64,000 bases of DNA from contig DATNLZ010000102.1 of NCBI GenBank assembly GCA_035602605.1, forward strand, positions 1 to 64,000, in the 5' to 3' direction. A program made the translations under genes and the position numbers. Under the pieces are notes generated by a model that ran no database searches, had not been told where the DNA came from, and worked only from the letters and a program-made list of their open reading frames with translations. This DNA is from DASQHY01 sp035602605. GTDB taxonomy: Bacteria; Acidobacteriota; Terriglobia; Acidiferrales; UBA7541. Within the stretch, counting starts at the first letter, position 1; every line of letters begins with the position of its first letter. Shown one piece after another: positions 56,057 through 64,000 of the stretch.

Positions 56057-57136
56057 TTGAGTGTGCCCTTTCGAATTGGGGTGTTGCAGTTGAGCATGGA
56101 ACCGCTCGATGAAACCGTGCGCATGGCGCAAGCCTGCGATGCAGCGGGTTTCGACAGCTTCTGGCTTGCCGAGGCATATCCCTGGTGGCGCAAGCATTCG
56201 ATGGAAGCACGCTCTTCCACCGCAATCACCGCCATTGTGGCGCGCGAAACTCGCCGCATCGTGATTGGCTGGGGAATCATTTCTCCTTACACCCGTCATC
56301 CGGTGCAAATCGCGATGGAGGCGCGCGTCCTGCAGGATGCTGCCGGCGAGGGCCGCTTTTTGCTCGGTCTGGGCGCATCCAAAATCTTTATGAAAGAAAT
56401 TGGCGAAGGCGAAAAGGGCAAAGAAGTTGGCCCCGCTACCGTGATGCGTGAGTGCATCGAAATTATCGAAGCCATGCTTTCCGGCGCGGAAGTCAAGTAC
56501 GAAGGGAAGGCATTCTCGGCGTTCGCGCCCGCGTTAAAGCCGGATGCCAACGCCGCGCGCTGGCGACCACCGATCTATGTCGGCGCGACAGGGCCGGTTT
56601 TGCAGCGCCTTGCGGGATCGCATTCCGATGGTTTGCTGACCGCCAGTATCACCACGCCTGCGTTTGTGCGCTACTCGCGCAAGCTGATGGAAGAGGGCGC
56701 GCACAAAGCCGGGAAAGATGCTGCCTCGCTCGATCTAGGCGCCGTGATCGTTGGCAGCGTTGGAGAAGATCCGCAGACGGCGCGGGAAGGTGCTCGTGAA
56801 ATGGCCGCGATGTATCTTGCCAACAAAGTGCAGAACATTCGTGGCTCGGCCGATACGCTCCTGGAATGCGCCGGATTGAGGTTCGATGAGATTCGTCCGA
56901 TTGCCGAAGCGATGGAGCAAGGCGGGCGCAAAGCTGCGGCCAGAGCGGTAACCAATTCAGTTCTCGAAAAAGTTTGTCCTATTGCGGGTACCCCCAATCA
57001 GTGCATCGAGCGACTCGAACAATATCGTGCTGCCGGCTGCACGCACATCCTGCTCGAACTTTGGGGAGACCATCGTACCGAGCAAGCGCGTCTGTTTGGC
57101 CACAAGGTCCTTCCGCATTTTCACAAGCATACTTGA
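56057..57136 (+). CDS. LLM-class flavin/F420-dependent oxidoreductase
   Basis: The 359-residue bacterial-luciferase-like TIM-barrel protein has FRIGVLQLSMEPLDETV, WLAEAYPWW, RRIVIGWGIISPYTRHPVQIAMEA, GRFLLGLGAS and a PPIYVGATGPVLQRLAG segment. Such enzymes use FMN or F420 to oxidise or reduce small molecules, including monooxygenases of heterocycles. Cofactor cannot be decided here. The start at TTG (56057-56059) follows a GGAGA site; a GTG at 56063 is the alternative. It is 99 nt after the TDO-like gene on the same strand and ends the plus arm. Confidence 0.82.
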   Translation: MSVPFRIGVLQLSMEPLDETVRMAQACDAAGFDSFWLAEAYPWWRKHSMEARSSTAITAIVARETRRIVIGWGIISPYTRHPVQIAMEARVLQDAAGEGRFLLGLGASKIFMKEIGEGEKGKEVGPATVMRECIEIIEAMLSGAEVKYEGKAFSAFAPALKPDANAARWRPPIYVGATGPVLQRLAGSHSDGLLTASITTPAFVRYSRKLMEEGAHKAGKDAASLDLGAVIVGSVGEDPQTAREGAREMAAMYLANKVQNIRGSADTLLECAGLRFDEIRPIAEAMEQGGRKAAARAVTNSVLEKVCPIAGTPNQCIERLEQYRAAGCTHILLELWGDHRTEQARLFGHKVLPHFHKHT

Positions 57137-57213
57137 AGCGCCCAAACTGGTTACCATGACATGCTTTTCGCTCGATAATTGCGCCCGCTTGAACAATTCA
57201 AGAAAAGCTCAGT

Positions 57214-58137
57214 TTATAAAGGTTCAGTCCAGGAATGCTCGAGACCTTTCACCAGCGCCCACAGCGCGCGATGGAGTGGGGTTGGAACTCCCGTCTGTTC
57301 ACCCCAGTGCACGATTGCCCCATTCATAAAATCCACTTCGGTTGGGCGCTTAGCGAGAATGTCCTGCAACATGCTGGCTTTGTGCTGACCCGGAGCACGC
57401 GCCCCTTTTTGCACAAGTTCCCGCGGATCGCCGTGCAACGGTATCCCGAGCGCTTGCGCGACGGCGAGCCCTTCATCAATTAGTGCGTTGAACAAATCGC
57501 CAGTCGGCGCAAAGCGGGTGGCGGCACCATGATGCAACAGAGTCAACGCGCCAACTGGATTTGTGGAAGCGTTGAAGATGAGCTTGGTCCATTGCGCGCC
57601 GCGTGCATCTTGGAGTGGGATCACGCTGAGCCCCCCACGATTCAACAGCTCGGCGAGCTGTTGAACTTGCGCGAACGGAGTATGGGTGGGTTCGAACGGT
57701 CCAAGCCAAGTATCGCCATTGATGTCGAAACCGACCTGACCGGGCGCAATGACGTGGCCAGCCGGAAAAGTGGTCCCACGAATCACCTTGCGGACATGCG
57801 CAGCTAGAATTTCTTCGTTGCCAACGCCGTTCTGCACGGAGCAAACAGGGCTCTTCTCCGAAAAAAGATGAGCGGTTTCACCGATGGCGCGGAGCGTGTG
57901 CGTGCTCTTGGTGGCGATGATGCCAAAGTCGCAGGGCGGGATTTCATGGGCATTGGTGGTGGCGCGGATTCGGGCGGTGAAATTGGCCGCACCAGTCAGT
58001 TGCAGGCCGCGCTCGGAAATCGCCTGGATGTGCTCCTTCCAGACGTCGTAGGCATAGACCTCGACACCATCAACGCGCGCGAGGTGCGCCGCGAAAATTC
58101 CTCCAATGGCTCCGCAACCGACAACGCAGATTTTCAT
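57214..58137 (-). CDS. Ketopantoate-reductase-family dehydrogenase (copy 1)
   Basis: The 307-residue protein has the Rossmann motif GCGAIGGIFAAHL, IIATKSTHT with the family Lys, SVQNGVGNEE, and KLIFNASTNPVGALT with the C-terminal catalytic Lys. It is PanE/ApbA-like, but a second copy lies in the same operon and neither sits with pantothenate genes. So it probably reduces or oxidises another 2-oxo acid or hydroxy acid. It is the last gene of the minus arm, 15 nt after M24 copy 1. NADPH use is typical of the family. Confidence 0.83.
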   Translation of the reverse strand: MKICVVGCGAIGGIFAAHLARVDGVEVYAYDVWKEHIQAISERGLQLTGAANFTARIRATTNAHEIPPCDFGIIATKSTHTLRAIGETAHLFSEKSPVCSVQNGVGNEEILAAHVRKVIRGTTFPAGHVIAPGQVGFDINGDTWLGPFEPTHTPFAQVQQLAELLNRGGLSVIPLQDARGAQWTKLIFNASTNPVGALTLLHHGAATRFAPTGDLFNALIDEGLAVAQALGIPLHGDPRELVQKGARAPGQHKASMLQDILAKRPTEVDFMNGAIVHWGEQTGVPTPLHRALWALVKGLEHSWTEPL

Positions 58138-58152
58138 TACAGTGCGCTCCGC

Positions 58153-59274
58153 TTACTGCGGGCCGGCGTAAAAACGCCAGGGAACATCCGCCAGGCATTC
58201 ACCTTCTGTGCGGCCGACGCGATAGGTATCTTGCGTGTACAGGCATGTCTGGCCGTCGCCGTCAACTACCTGGGGATGAAAGCTGAAGATCATATTTTCT
58301 TTGAGCTCCACATTGCTGTTCGGACCAATCGCGGGATGCTCGATCATGGTCATACCGATCGAATGCCCGGTGAGATGACCGAATTTAAATCCTTTCTTTT
58401 CGAATACCGCGGCGGCGGCCCGATGAACGTTGCAAGCCAATTGGCCCTCGCGCATCTGCAGCCGTGCGTCTTCCATGGCCTGCGGATAGACTTGACTCAT
58501 AGATAGCGTGCGCGCGCTGACGTGGCCGCGAATCAGCGGTCGGGAAAACTCGACCCAATAACCATCGGCTCCGGCGATTTCCAGCGAGTACAAGAGCAGA
58601 TCGTCGGGAGCGACAACCCGCAGCGACGGCACCTTGAAATGGGCCTCGGCTTCTCCGTGAGGGCCACCCAGAAGGATGTTCATCATGCGCGAGCCGGCCC
58701 CGCGAGCAAAAAATCGCTCGACGGCGGGCGCCATAATCTCGGCTTCAGTTTTTCCGGGCTCATAGGCGATCAACAGTTCTTGGAAGCCGTCGAGAATGAT
58801 GTCCATGCTGTCGCGGACGGCAGCCAGCTCGGCGGGGCTTTTGACGGCGCGAGCCATGTCAAATTGAAAATCGAACGGAACCAATGCAAGCGATGAAGAT
58901 TGCAGCTCGCGGTAATCTCGCACAGCCATAATAAAATCGAGTCCGTAAATGCCCAGGCGCGTCCATTGTTTCGATTGGGCATGCTCGCGCAGCCATTTGC
59001 CAGGAATCTCAGCCCACACATGGTCGCGAACCCAGGGTTTGCTTTTATCACCGATCCAGCGGGCTTCGCGCGGGAAGATCAGCTGCGGCTCGCCTTCCAG
59101 AGGAAGAAGAACATAAACGTAGCGGTGGACTATTTCGAAGCCCGAAATGTAGCGAACTGCCCCCTCAAAACCGGAATACTGATTGCCGCAGACAATCAGC
59201 GCGTCAACATGTTCCGCCCGCATTTTTTCCCGCATGTTTCGGTAGCGGCGGGCGATTTCTTCAGGAGTTACCAT
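58153..59274 (-). CDS. M24-family (creatinase/ectoine-hydrolase-like) protein with degenerate metal site (copy 1)
   Basis: The 373-residue protein has the two-domain M24 layout: an N-terminal creatinase domain (1-135) and a pita-bread domain. Of the five canonical metal ligands most are changed. The Asp pair is absent (SLEIAGADGYWVEFSR, with Glu for the second Asp); the His is kept (LTGHSIGM); the Glu of the EP motif is His (FSFHPQ); and the final Glu is replaced in TQDTYRV. This pattern is like metal-free creatinase and ectoine hydrolase, so a C-N bond hydrolase without metal is more likely than a Xaa-Pro peptidase. It lies 15 nt upstream of the ketopantoate-reductase-like gene. Confidence 0.8.
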   Translation of the reverse strand: MVTPEEIARRYRNMREKMRAEHVDALIVCGNQYSGFEGAVRYISGFEIVHRYVYVLLPLEGEPQLIFPREARWIGDKSKPWVRDHVWAEIPGKWLREHAQSKQWTRLGIYGLDFIMAVRDYRELQSSSLALVPFDFQFDMARAVKSPAELAAVRDSMDIILDGFQELLIAYEPGKTEAEIMAPAVERFFARGAGSRMMNILLGGPHGEAEAHFKVPSLRVVAPDDLLLYSLEIAGADGYWVEFSRPLIRGHVSARTLSMSQVYPQAMEDARLQMREGQLACNVHRAAAAVFEKKGFKFGHLTGHSIGMTMIEHPAIGPNSNVELKENMIFSFHPQVVDGDGQTCLYTQDTYRVGRTEGECLADVPWRFYAGPQ

Positions 59275-59331
59275 GCAGTCGGATTCCTTTCAACAAGGCC
59301 GCGGATATCGGTCTGCAATTTCACGCGGTGA

Positions 59332-60612
59332 TCAAGCCGCACCACAAATTTCGACCGCAGCCAATGCGTAAACTTTCGTGGTGTTGAGGAGCGTTTCGAT
59401 TTTAACTTTTTCGCCTTCGGAGTCACGCGGGCCGCTCGATGGGCCGTAGTTTAGAGTGGCGATATCGTAGCGGGTCATGACCGAGGCGTCAGAATCCCAG
59501 AGCACTGTGGCGTGCTGCGGAGGCTTTCCCATCACTCGCTCGTGACACGCTTCGATGGTTTTTACCAGCTCGTGTTCTTTGCTGATTTCCGCGCCGGGAA
59601 CGGAAACAAAAATTTCGGATTCAATTTCGTACGCGGGATATTTCTTGCGCAAATCGAGGACCAGCTGCTTGATGGAGCGCCGCGCTTGTTTTAGCTGCAT
59701 CACTGGAGGAACACGAACGTCAAGAAAGACGTCGGTGCGACGCGGGGTGCGGCTGGCTCGCCACGGGTGGCCGCCGCGAATGCAGCCAAGGTTCACAACT
59801 CCGGGCTGACCATCGTAGCTGGCATCCTTTTCCCATTGCGCGATCCAGGCATAAATTGGATCGAGAATTTCTTTCATGCGATAGACGGAACTCTCCGACT
59901 GCTTACCGCGCGTGAAAGCAGTGTGTACGTAGTGACCGTGCGTCGAGAGGCGCACCCAGACCGAGCCGTAATGACCCAGCACGATCTGCAGGTCGGTGGG
60001 CTCGCCGAGGATACACATGTCCGGGAGAACGCCGTGATTGACCAGGTAGTGTGTGCCGACTCCGTAGCCGCGGTATTCTTTGCCGACAAATTCGTCGCTC
60101 CACTGCGTTTTTTCGATTTCACCGGCGACAGCAGCAATGGTGAGATCACCCTCGAGCCGGATGCCAGCGCGCATCAGAGCTTTTACGGCCTGGGTGTAAC
60201 AAACGAGCGCGCCCTTCATGTTGTAAATGCCCAGGCCATAAATCATTTTGTCGCGGATCACAGCCTTCGGTTTGTAACCGAGACCGGTGAGAAACGCTTC
60301 CCGGCCGCTATTGGACGTGTCCATGTGGCCGTTGAACATCAAGCTTCTGCCGTTGGCAGTGCCTTCCCAAACCCCGACGACATTGGCGCGACCCTCTTCC
60401 ACTTCCTGCCAGGAAACCTGGAGGCCAGCGGTTTCAAACGCTCCGCGCATATACTTGGCCATTTCTAATTCTTCGCCCGTGGGACTGGGAATATTCACGA
60501 CGTCGCAGGACATGGCGACGATTTCTTCTTCGCTGATGTGCGACATAATCTTCCGCGCCAAATCACTTGTCACTTGGGTAAGGCCTCCGATAGATGTTCT
60601 TGGCATCTTCAC
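59332..60612 (-). CDS. M20-family (ArgE/DapE/CPG2-like) amidohydrolase with altered metal site
   Basis: The 426-residue protein has the M20 order: NGHMDTS, then YGLGIYNMKGAL, AVAGEIEKT, ILGEPTDL and a dimerisation insert (about 220-330). The bridging Asp (normally in D-x-KGG) is Asn (Asn in IYNMKG), and the late His of the second metal site appears changed in SGPRDSEGEKV. Activity on an N-acyl or amide substrate is still possible, but it may be altered. The start at GTG (60612), 9 nt after the M24 copy 2 stop, fits the operon; an ATG at 60546 is an alternative. Confidence 0.78.
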   Translation of the reverse strand: MKMPRTSIGGLTQVTSDLARKIMSHISEEEIVAMSCDVVNIPSPTGEELEMAKYMRGAFETAGLQVSWQEVEEGRANVVGVWEGTANGRSLMFNGHMDTSNSGREAFLTGLGYKPKAVIRDKMIYGLGIYNMKGALVCYTQAVKALMRAGIRLEGDLTIAAVAGEIEKTQWSDEFVGKEYRGYGVGTHYLVNHGVLPDMCILGEPTDLQIVLGHYGSVWVRLSTHGHYVHTAFTRGKQSESSVYRMKEILDPIYAWIAQWEKDASYDGQPGVVNLGCIRGGHPWRASRTPRRTDVFLDVRVPPVMQLKQARRSIKQLVLDLRKKYPAYEIESEIFVSVPGAEISKEHELVKTIEACHERVMGKPPQHATVLWDSDASVMTRYDIATLNYGPSSGPRDSEGEKVKIETLLNTTKVYALAAVEICGAA

Positions 60613-60621
60613 ACGGCAAGC

Positions 60622-61797
60622 CTAAAGACGAAAATCATCGGGGTAAGAACAAAGCTTTTCGTTTCCGGATTCCATGATCAGAAAATTGTCTTCGAGCCGC
60701 AACCCACCGCCACCTTCCCAGTAGATTCCCGGCTCAATGGCCAGCACCATGCCTTTTTGAATCACCCCGGGCGCGGCGGCATGCGCGTAGGGCGGCTCGT
60801 GCGCGCGCGCCCCGACTCCATGGGCGACAGGATGCGATGGCTGGCCAGCATAGCCCGCCGCGTCAATTCCGGCGCGGATGACACGATCGATTTCACCGAG
60901 CGGCGCGCCGGAGCGTGCGCAATCGGTTGCCTGGCCGAAAATCTTCAAGAGCTGGTCGAGCAGGTGATTGTACTCCGGGGTAAGGCGGCCGGGGCAGAGA
61001 TTCTTGGTCAGGTCAGTCCAGTAGCCGTCGGCGCAGACCCAGATTTCGACGAGCGTGGGCTCATTCTCGACGACCGGACGGTGACTGGTGGCGGTGAAGG
61101 TGGCTATGCCGCTGCCGGACCACACCAGAGTGAAAGCGCGGGCCATTTCTATTTTTCCTTTGTAGCCGATGCCGACGGAATGGATGTGTCCCTCAATCAT
61201 CGCGGCGACTTCGCTTTCCTTCATTCCCGGTCGGATGTGATCGCGGGCGAATTCCATGCCAATGGCGGCGAGCTCATTGGCCAGGCGCATGCGCTCGATT
61301 TCCTGAGGCGTTTTGATCATGCGCACTTCGGCCAGGAGCGGCGCTGCGTCAACGACCTGTTTGCAGGCTCCGCGAAATGCGTCGAAATAGCCCTGGGTGT
61401 AAAGCGTGGGTTCTCCGACCATGCGATCGCAAATTTGTGAACCCTGGGAGAGCTCGATGCCGACACGCTCGGTCAATTTTCGTTCGCGTAAAACTTCGAG
61501 CGCCATATCAAGCGAACGCGCAGTGGGCGGGCGGGGGTCACTAGGATGATAAAAGCGGAAATAACGAACGTCTTTGTTCCAGGAGGTTTGCTGGGCTTCG
61601 GCATACTGCGGCTCGATGACCAGAAGCGTGGGGTCGCCTTCGCGCGGAAAGATGGCGATGTCGTAGCCCTTCATGGTCCAATAATTGGTGAGGTAGAGAA
61701 TGTTGTCGGGTGCGCGAACCACGAGCGCCGAAAGATCGTGCGTGGTCATTATTTGGCGAACGCGCTGCCATTTATCGGTGTCGAGTGGATAACCCAT
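60622..61797 (-). CDS. M24-family (Xaa-Pro peptidase/creatinase-like) hydrolase (copy 2)
   Basis: The 391-residue protein has a creatinase N-domain (1-140) and a pita-bread C-domain. The metal ligands are mostly kept: Asp in WTDLTKNL, His in AHGVGARAHEPPY, Glu in LAIEPGIY and Glu in LEDNFLI. The first Asp is Glu (LVEIW). So a metal-dependent hydrolase is likely, unlike copy 1. Gap to the upstream copy of the ketopantoate-reductase-like gene is 30 nt. Substrate unknown; the two copies may act in sequence or on related amides. Confidence 0.82.
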   Translation of the reverse strand: MGYPLDTDKWQRVRQIMTTHDLSALVVRAPDNILYLTNYWTMKGYDIAIFPREGDPTLLVIEPQYAEAQQTSWNKDVRYFRFYHPSDPRPPTARSLDMALEVLRERKLTERVGIELSQGSQICDRMVGEPTLYTQGYFDAFRGACKQVVDAAPLLAEVRMIKTPQEIERMRLANELAAIGMEFARDHIRPGMKESEVAAMIEGHIHSVGIGYKGKIEMARAFTLVWSGSGIATFTATSHRPVVENEPTLVEIWVCADGYWTDLTKNLCPGRLTPEYNHLLDQLLKIFGQATDCARSGAPLGEIDRVIRAGIDAAGYAGQPSHPVAHGVGARAHEPPYAHAAAPGVIQKGMVLAIEPGIYWEGGGGLRLEDNFLIMESGNEKLCSYPDDFRL

Positions 61798-61827
61798 CGT
61801 TTTCCTGCCTACGTCCCCTTTGCGCTT

Positions 61828-62775
61828 CTAGTCCGCACTGTGTTCGGTTCCCTTCCACGCCCACGAAGCTTCTTTGCCCTTGATGAGCCGGTACAGCGCG
61901 GTGTGCAGCGGCGCGGGCACTCCGAGACGATGCGCTTCGCGCGCGATAGCCCCTCCAAGAAAGTCCACCTCGGTGCGCAGGTGGTGATGAATATCGTAAA
62001 GCATCGAGGGAGGATGATCGGTGGCGGCGCCTATCTTGTTCATCTCCCAGGGATCTTCGTGAAGGGCAATGCCAAGAGCCTCGGCAACGCGGCGGCCTTC
62101 CCCAATCAGGTCATGGAGCAGACGGCCGAGATCGCCGAATTCTTTTTCGGCTGCGAAGTGCGAGCAATGCGGCAATTCGGTGAGTGCGGAAACGGAATTT
62201 ACGGCAGCGTTAAAGATTAATTTGGACCATTGAGCGGGGCGCGCGTCAGCGAGAGCAACGGCTTTGAGATCGGAGGCGTTGATGAGATCGGCTGCGCCCT
62301 GAACGAGCGATTGCGGCGTGCGCGAGGGCTCAAACGGACCCATCCAAGTGGCCGTGTCGAGCTCATACTGGACATGCGTGTCGCTGTGCCGTGTGCCACT
62401 CATAAAGGTAGTGCCGCGAATCACAAAACCCTTCGTCAGGCCCGCGACTGCTTCTTCACAACCGAGGCCATTTTGCGCGGAGAGGACGGCACCGCGACGG
62501 AAAAGATGCGCCACTGGGACGACGGCTTCGATCGTTTGCGTGGCTTTGCAGGACACAATTCCGAGATCAAACTCAGGCAACTTTTTCGGGTCAGTGGAAG
62601 CGCAAAGATCGGCGTGAAATTCGTGCTTGCCGGAAACGCGCAAACCGTGTTCGTTGAGAGCGAGGGCATGTTCGGGGCGCCGAACAAAGGCGTGCACTTC
62701 GGCGACGCGAGCCAGATGGACAGCGTAGAGGCTGCCGATGGCGCCGCATCCGATGATGCAGATTCGTTGGGCCAC
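61828..62775 (-). CDS. Ketopantoate-reductase-family dehydrogenase (copy 2)
   Basis: The 315-residue protein has GCGAIGSLYAVHL, SCKATQT with the family Lys, SAQNGLGCEE and KLIFNAAVNSVSALT. It shares the layout of copy 1, including WMGPFEPSRTP versus WLGPFEPTHTP, so the pair arose by duplication. It sits 88 nt after the molybdopterin subunit gene, and M24 copy 2 follows. A 2-oxo-acid or hydroxy-acid redox step in the same pathway is inferred. Confidence 0.83.
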   Translation of the reverse strand: MAQRICIIGCGAIGSLYAVHLARVAEVHAFVRRPEHALALNEHGLRVSGKHEFHADLCASTDPKKLPEFDLGIVSCKATQTIEAVVPVAHLFRRGAVLSAQNGLGCEEAVAGLTKGFVIRGTTFMSGTRHSDTHVQYELDTATWMGPFEPSRTPQSLVQGAADLINASDLKAVALADARPAQWSKLIFNAAVNSVSALTELPHCSHFAAEKEFGDLGRLLHDLIGEGRRVAEALGIALHEDPWEMNKIGAATDHPPSMLYDIHHHLRTEVDFLGGAIAREAHRLGVPAPLHTALYRLIKGKEASWAWKGTEHSAD

Positions 62776-62863
62776 AAAGTTCAGGTGCGCACGGCAGTCA
62801 AAGCCGCCTTAGCAAATACAAGAGCAGCGACACGCCAGCGTACGATACACAAATCACGCGGAA

Positions 62864-64000
62864 TTATCGCGCACCATGTCGCGATTCCAGCTTCACCAAA
62901 GGAGGCGTTTGACCTGATTTGGCGAGCTCAAAGGCCTGGAAGATGGTGTCGCCGGTATTATGCGAATCGTTGATGATGATGCCGCTTGAAAACAGCGCAT
63001 CCTGGAGCGCGGCGCAGACGGTGTGGATCGGAGCCGCGCCGCCCTCACCCATTCCTTTTGCGCCGTTGTAGGAAAAAGGCGAAGGCGATTCAAGATGGCC
63101 GTAGAGCAGATCGGGCATATTCATGGCGGTAATCGGCGTGTAGTCGCTGAATGTCGCAGTGGTCATACTGCCGTCGGAATCGTAGGCGCAGGTTTCCATT
63201 AGGGCGGCGCCGAGGCCGTGGGCTGTTGCGCCGTGAACCTGGCCCTCCACAATCATGGGATTGATGGCCCGGCCGCAATCGTCGACTGCGGCATAGGCCA
63301 GAATTTTGGGTTGAAACGTCTCGCGATCCACTTCGATCACCGCGATGTGCAGCTGCGCGGCATAGGTAAGCGTGAGATTGCCGTACTTGCGCTTGAGGTC
63401 GGGAACAGCGAACGGCGCGTGATAAACGTAGCGGCAGTTCAAGGCGATGTCCCAGAGATCTTCAGGGATTCCGGCGTTATTGGTGTTGACGAGATTGGCC
63501 AAGCCCCAATAATTGATGGATTTATGTTTCCCGCCTTTGACGCGAACTTCGGGGCCTTTCTCACCGACGCCGAATTCGAGATCTTTTTCGCTGGCTTTCA
63601 AGGCGTGCGAAGCCAGACGCGATATTTCTTTTTTAAGCTTTACAGCGGCGCCGTGGATCGCGGAAAGCCCGGTGACGGCGAATTGGCTGGCGTAGGTGCC
63701 GGTGTGTCCGGTGTAGACATTTTGCTCGGAATCGAAGCCGGGCTTTACACGAACCAGGTCGGGTGGAATATTCAGCACTTCGGCGACGACTTGTGAGGCC
63801 GTGGTTTCATGTCCCTGGCCTTGTGGGACCGAGCCGAGGCTTACGACGACTTCGCCGTAAATATCGAGCTTGATGTTAGCGGCTTTGGATTGGCCTGAAT
63901 AGGGCGCGAAGGCATTGATGATTTGCGCTTGGCCGAAATTATTGGTGCCGGAATCGAGCGTGGTGCCGATACCGATGCCGAGCATGCGGCCTTCACCGCG
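62864..64000 (-). CDS. Xanthine dehydrogenase/aldehyde oxidase-type molybdopterin-binding subunit (partial)
   Basis: The frame runs off the right edge of the window; 378 C-terminal residues are seen. Molybdenum-hydroxylase motifs are present: GQGHETTASQVVAEVL (moco loop), VDDCGRAINPMIVEGQVHGA, and GAKGMGEGGAAPIH containing the active-site Glu. Such enzymes hydroxylate purines, N-heterocycles or aldehydes with small FeS and FAD subunits, which would lie outside the window. It heads the visible part of the minus operon. An internal ATG at 63985 is not a true start. Confidence 0.87.
   Translation of the reverse strand, partial: RGEGRMLGIGIGTTLDSGTNNFGQAQIINAFAPYSGQSKAANIKLDIYGEVVVSLGSVPQGQGHETTASQVVAEVLNIPPDLVRVKPGFDSEQNVYTGHTGTYASQFAVTGLSAIHGAAVKLKKEISRLASHALKASEKDLEFGVGEKGPEVRVKGGKHKSINYWGLANLVNTNNAGIPEDLWDIALNCRYVYHAPFAVPDLKRKYGNLTLTYAAQLHIAVIEVDRETFQPKILAYAAVDDCGRAINPMIVEGQVHGATAHGLGAALMETCAYDSDGSMTTATFSDYTPITAMNMPDLLYGHLESPSPFSYNGAKGMGEGGAAPIHTVCAALQDALFSSGIIINDSHNTGDTIFQAFELAKSGQTPPLVKLESRHGAR

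Noticed and set aside
57186..57200. CTTGAA-CAA-TTCAAG hairpin between the convergent arms
   Set aside because: Perfect 6-bp stem but AT-rich and without a U-run on either strand, so a terminator call is not justified.
1..64000. CRISPR array, tRNA, rRNA or riboswitch
   Set aside because: No regularly spaced repeats, no cloverleaf-like sequence and no rRNA signature were seen by reading the gaps. A tRNAscan/Infernal run would be decisive.

Overview
The window looks like chromosomal DNA of a soil-type Acidobacteriota bacterium (subdivision 1/Koribacter-like). The reasons are moderately high GC content, a complete hopanoid operon with C35 side-chain genes, an LPS-type outer membrane (lpxD, lipid A acyltransferase, GT39), a DUF4097/B-box/ECF cassette, and a large secreted BNR/TIG protein with a Gly-rich, Ig-like C-terminus. 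This is inference from gene content; no rRNA or tRNA gene was seen.

Layout. 1-6400: the tail of an IS630-type transposase at the window edge, then a secreted CocE-like hydrolase and a prolyl oligopeptidase, a HPF-like ribosome factor, a DUF72 protein and a double-zinc-ribbon protein. 6400-7171: a gene graveyard with two decayed genes facing each other, an antibiotic-biosynthesis-monooxygenase-like gene (+) and a BNR/sialidase-like fragment (-). 7172-17777 (all minus): a hopanoid operon read as shc, hpnH, hpnA, hpnG, two zinc-type MDR dehydrogenases, a fused hpnC-hpnD, and hpnE. It has a good sigma-70-like promoter and a perfect leader hairpin. 18130-23057: lipid A/envelope genes and an alpha/beta-hydrolase with Asn at the nucleophile position. 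23148-30865: GNAT, M28 peptidase, nrdR, YbhN-like membrane protein, DUF4112, a His-rich membrane-anchored protein and aroA. 30915-34362 (minus): an ECF sigma factor, zf-HC2 anti-sigma, B-box membrane protein and DUF4097 protein, with a candidate autoregulatory ECF promoter. 34689-42163 (plus): DUF2252, a wHTH/NTase-like protein, an S55 (SpoIVB-type) peptidase, a beta-propeller protein and a threonine/serine dehydratase. 42228-52372 (minus): a giant BNR/TIG/PPC protein, two PilZ proteins, an RND efflux pair and a VOC protein.

52952-64000 is a two-armed catabolic-looking locus. The plus arm encodes a FAH-type hydrolase, an isopropylmalate/homocitrate-synthase-like enzyme, a divergent tryptophan-2,3-dioxygenase-family hemoprotein and an LLM oxidoreductase. 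The converging minus arm encodes a molybdopterin hydroxylase subunit (cut by the window edge), two ketopantoate-reductase-like enzymes, two M24 (creatinase/Xaa-Pro) proteins and an M20 protein. Several of these carry substitutions at canonical catalytic or metal sites, so the substrate is probably not the textbook one.

The best candidates for undescribed biology are (i) the hopanoid operon with the HpnC-HpnD fusion and two embedded dehydrogenases, one of which could supply the unassigned reductive step from ribosylhopane to bacteriohopanetetrol, and (ii) the TDO-like/FAH/creatinase-like locus at the right end. Only sequence reading was used; all family calls are from recognised motifs, not database searches.
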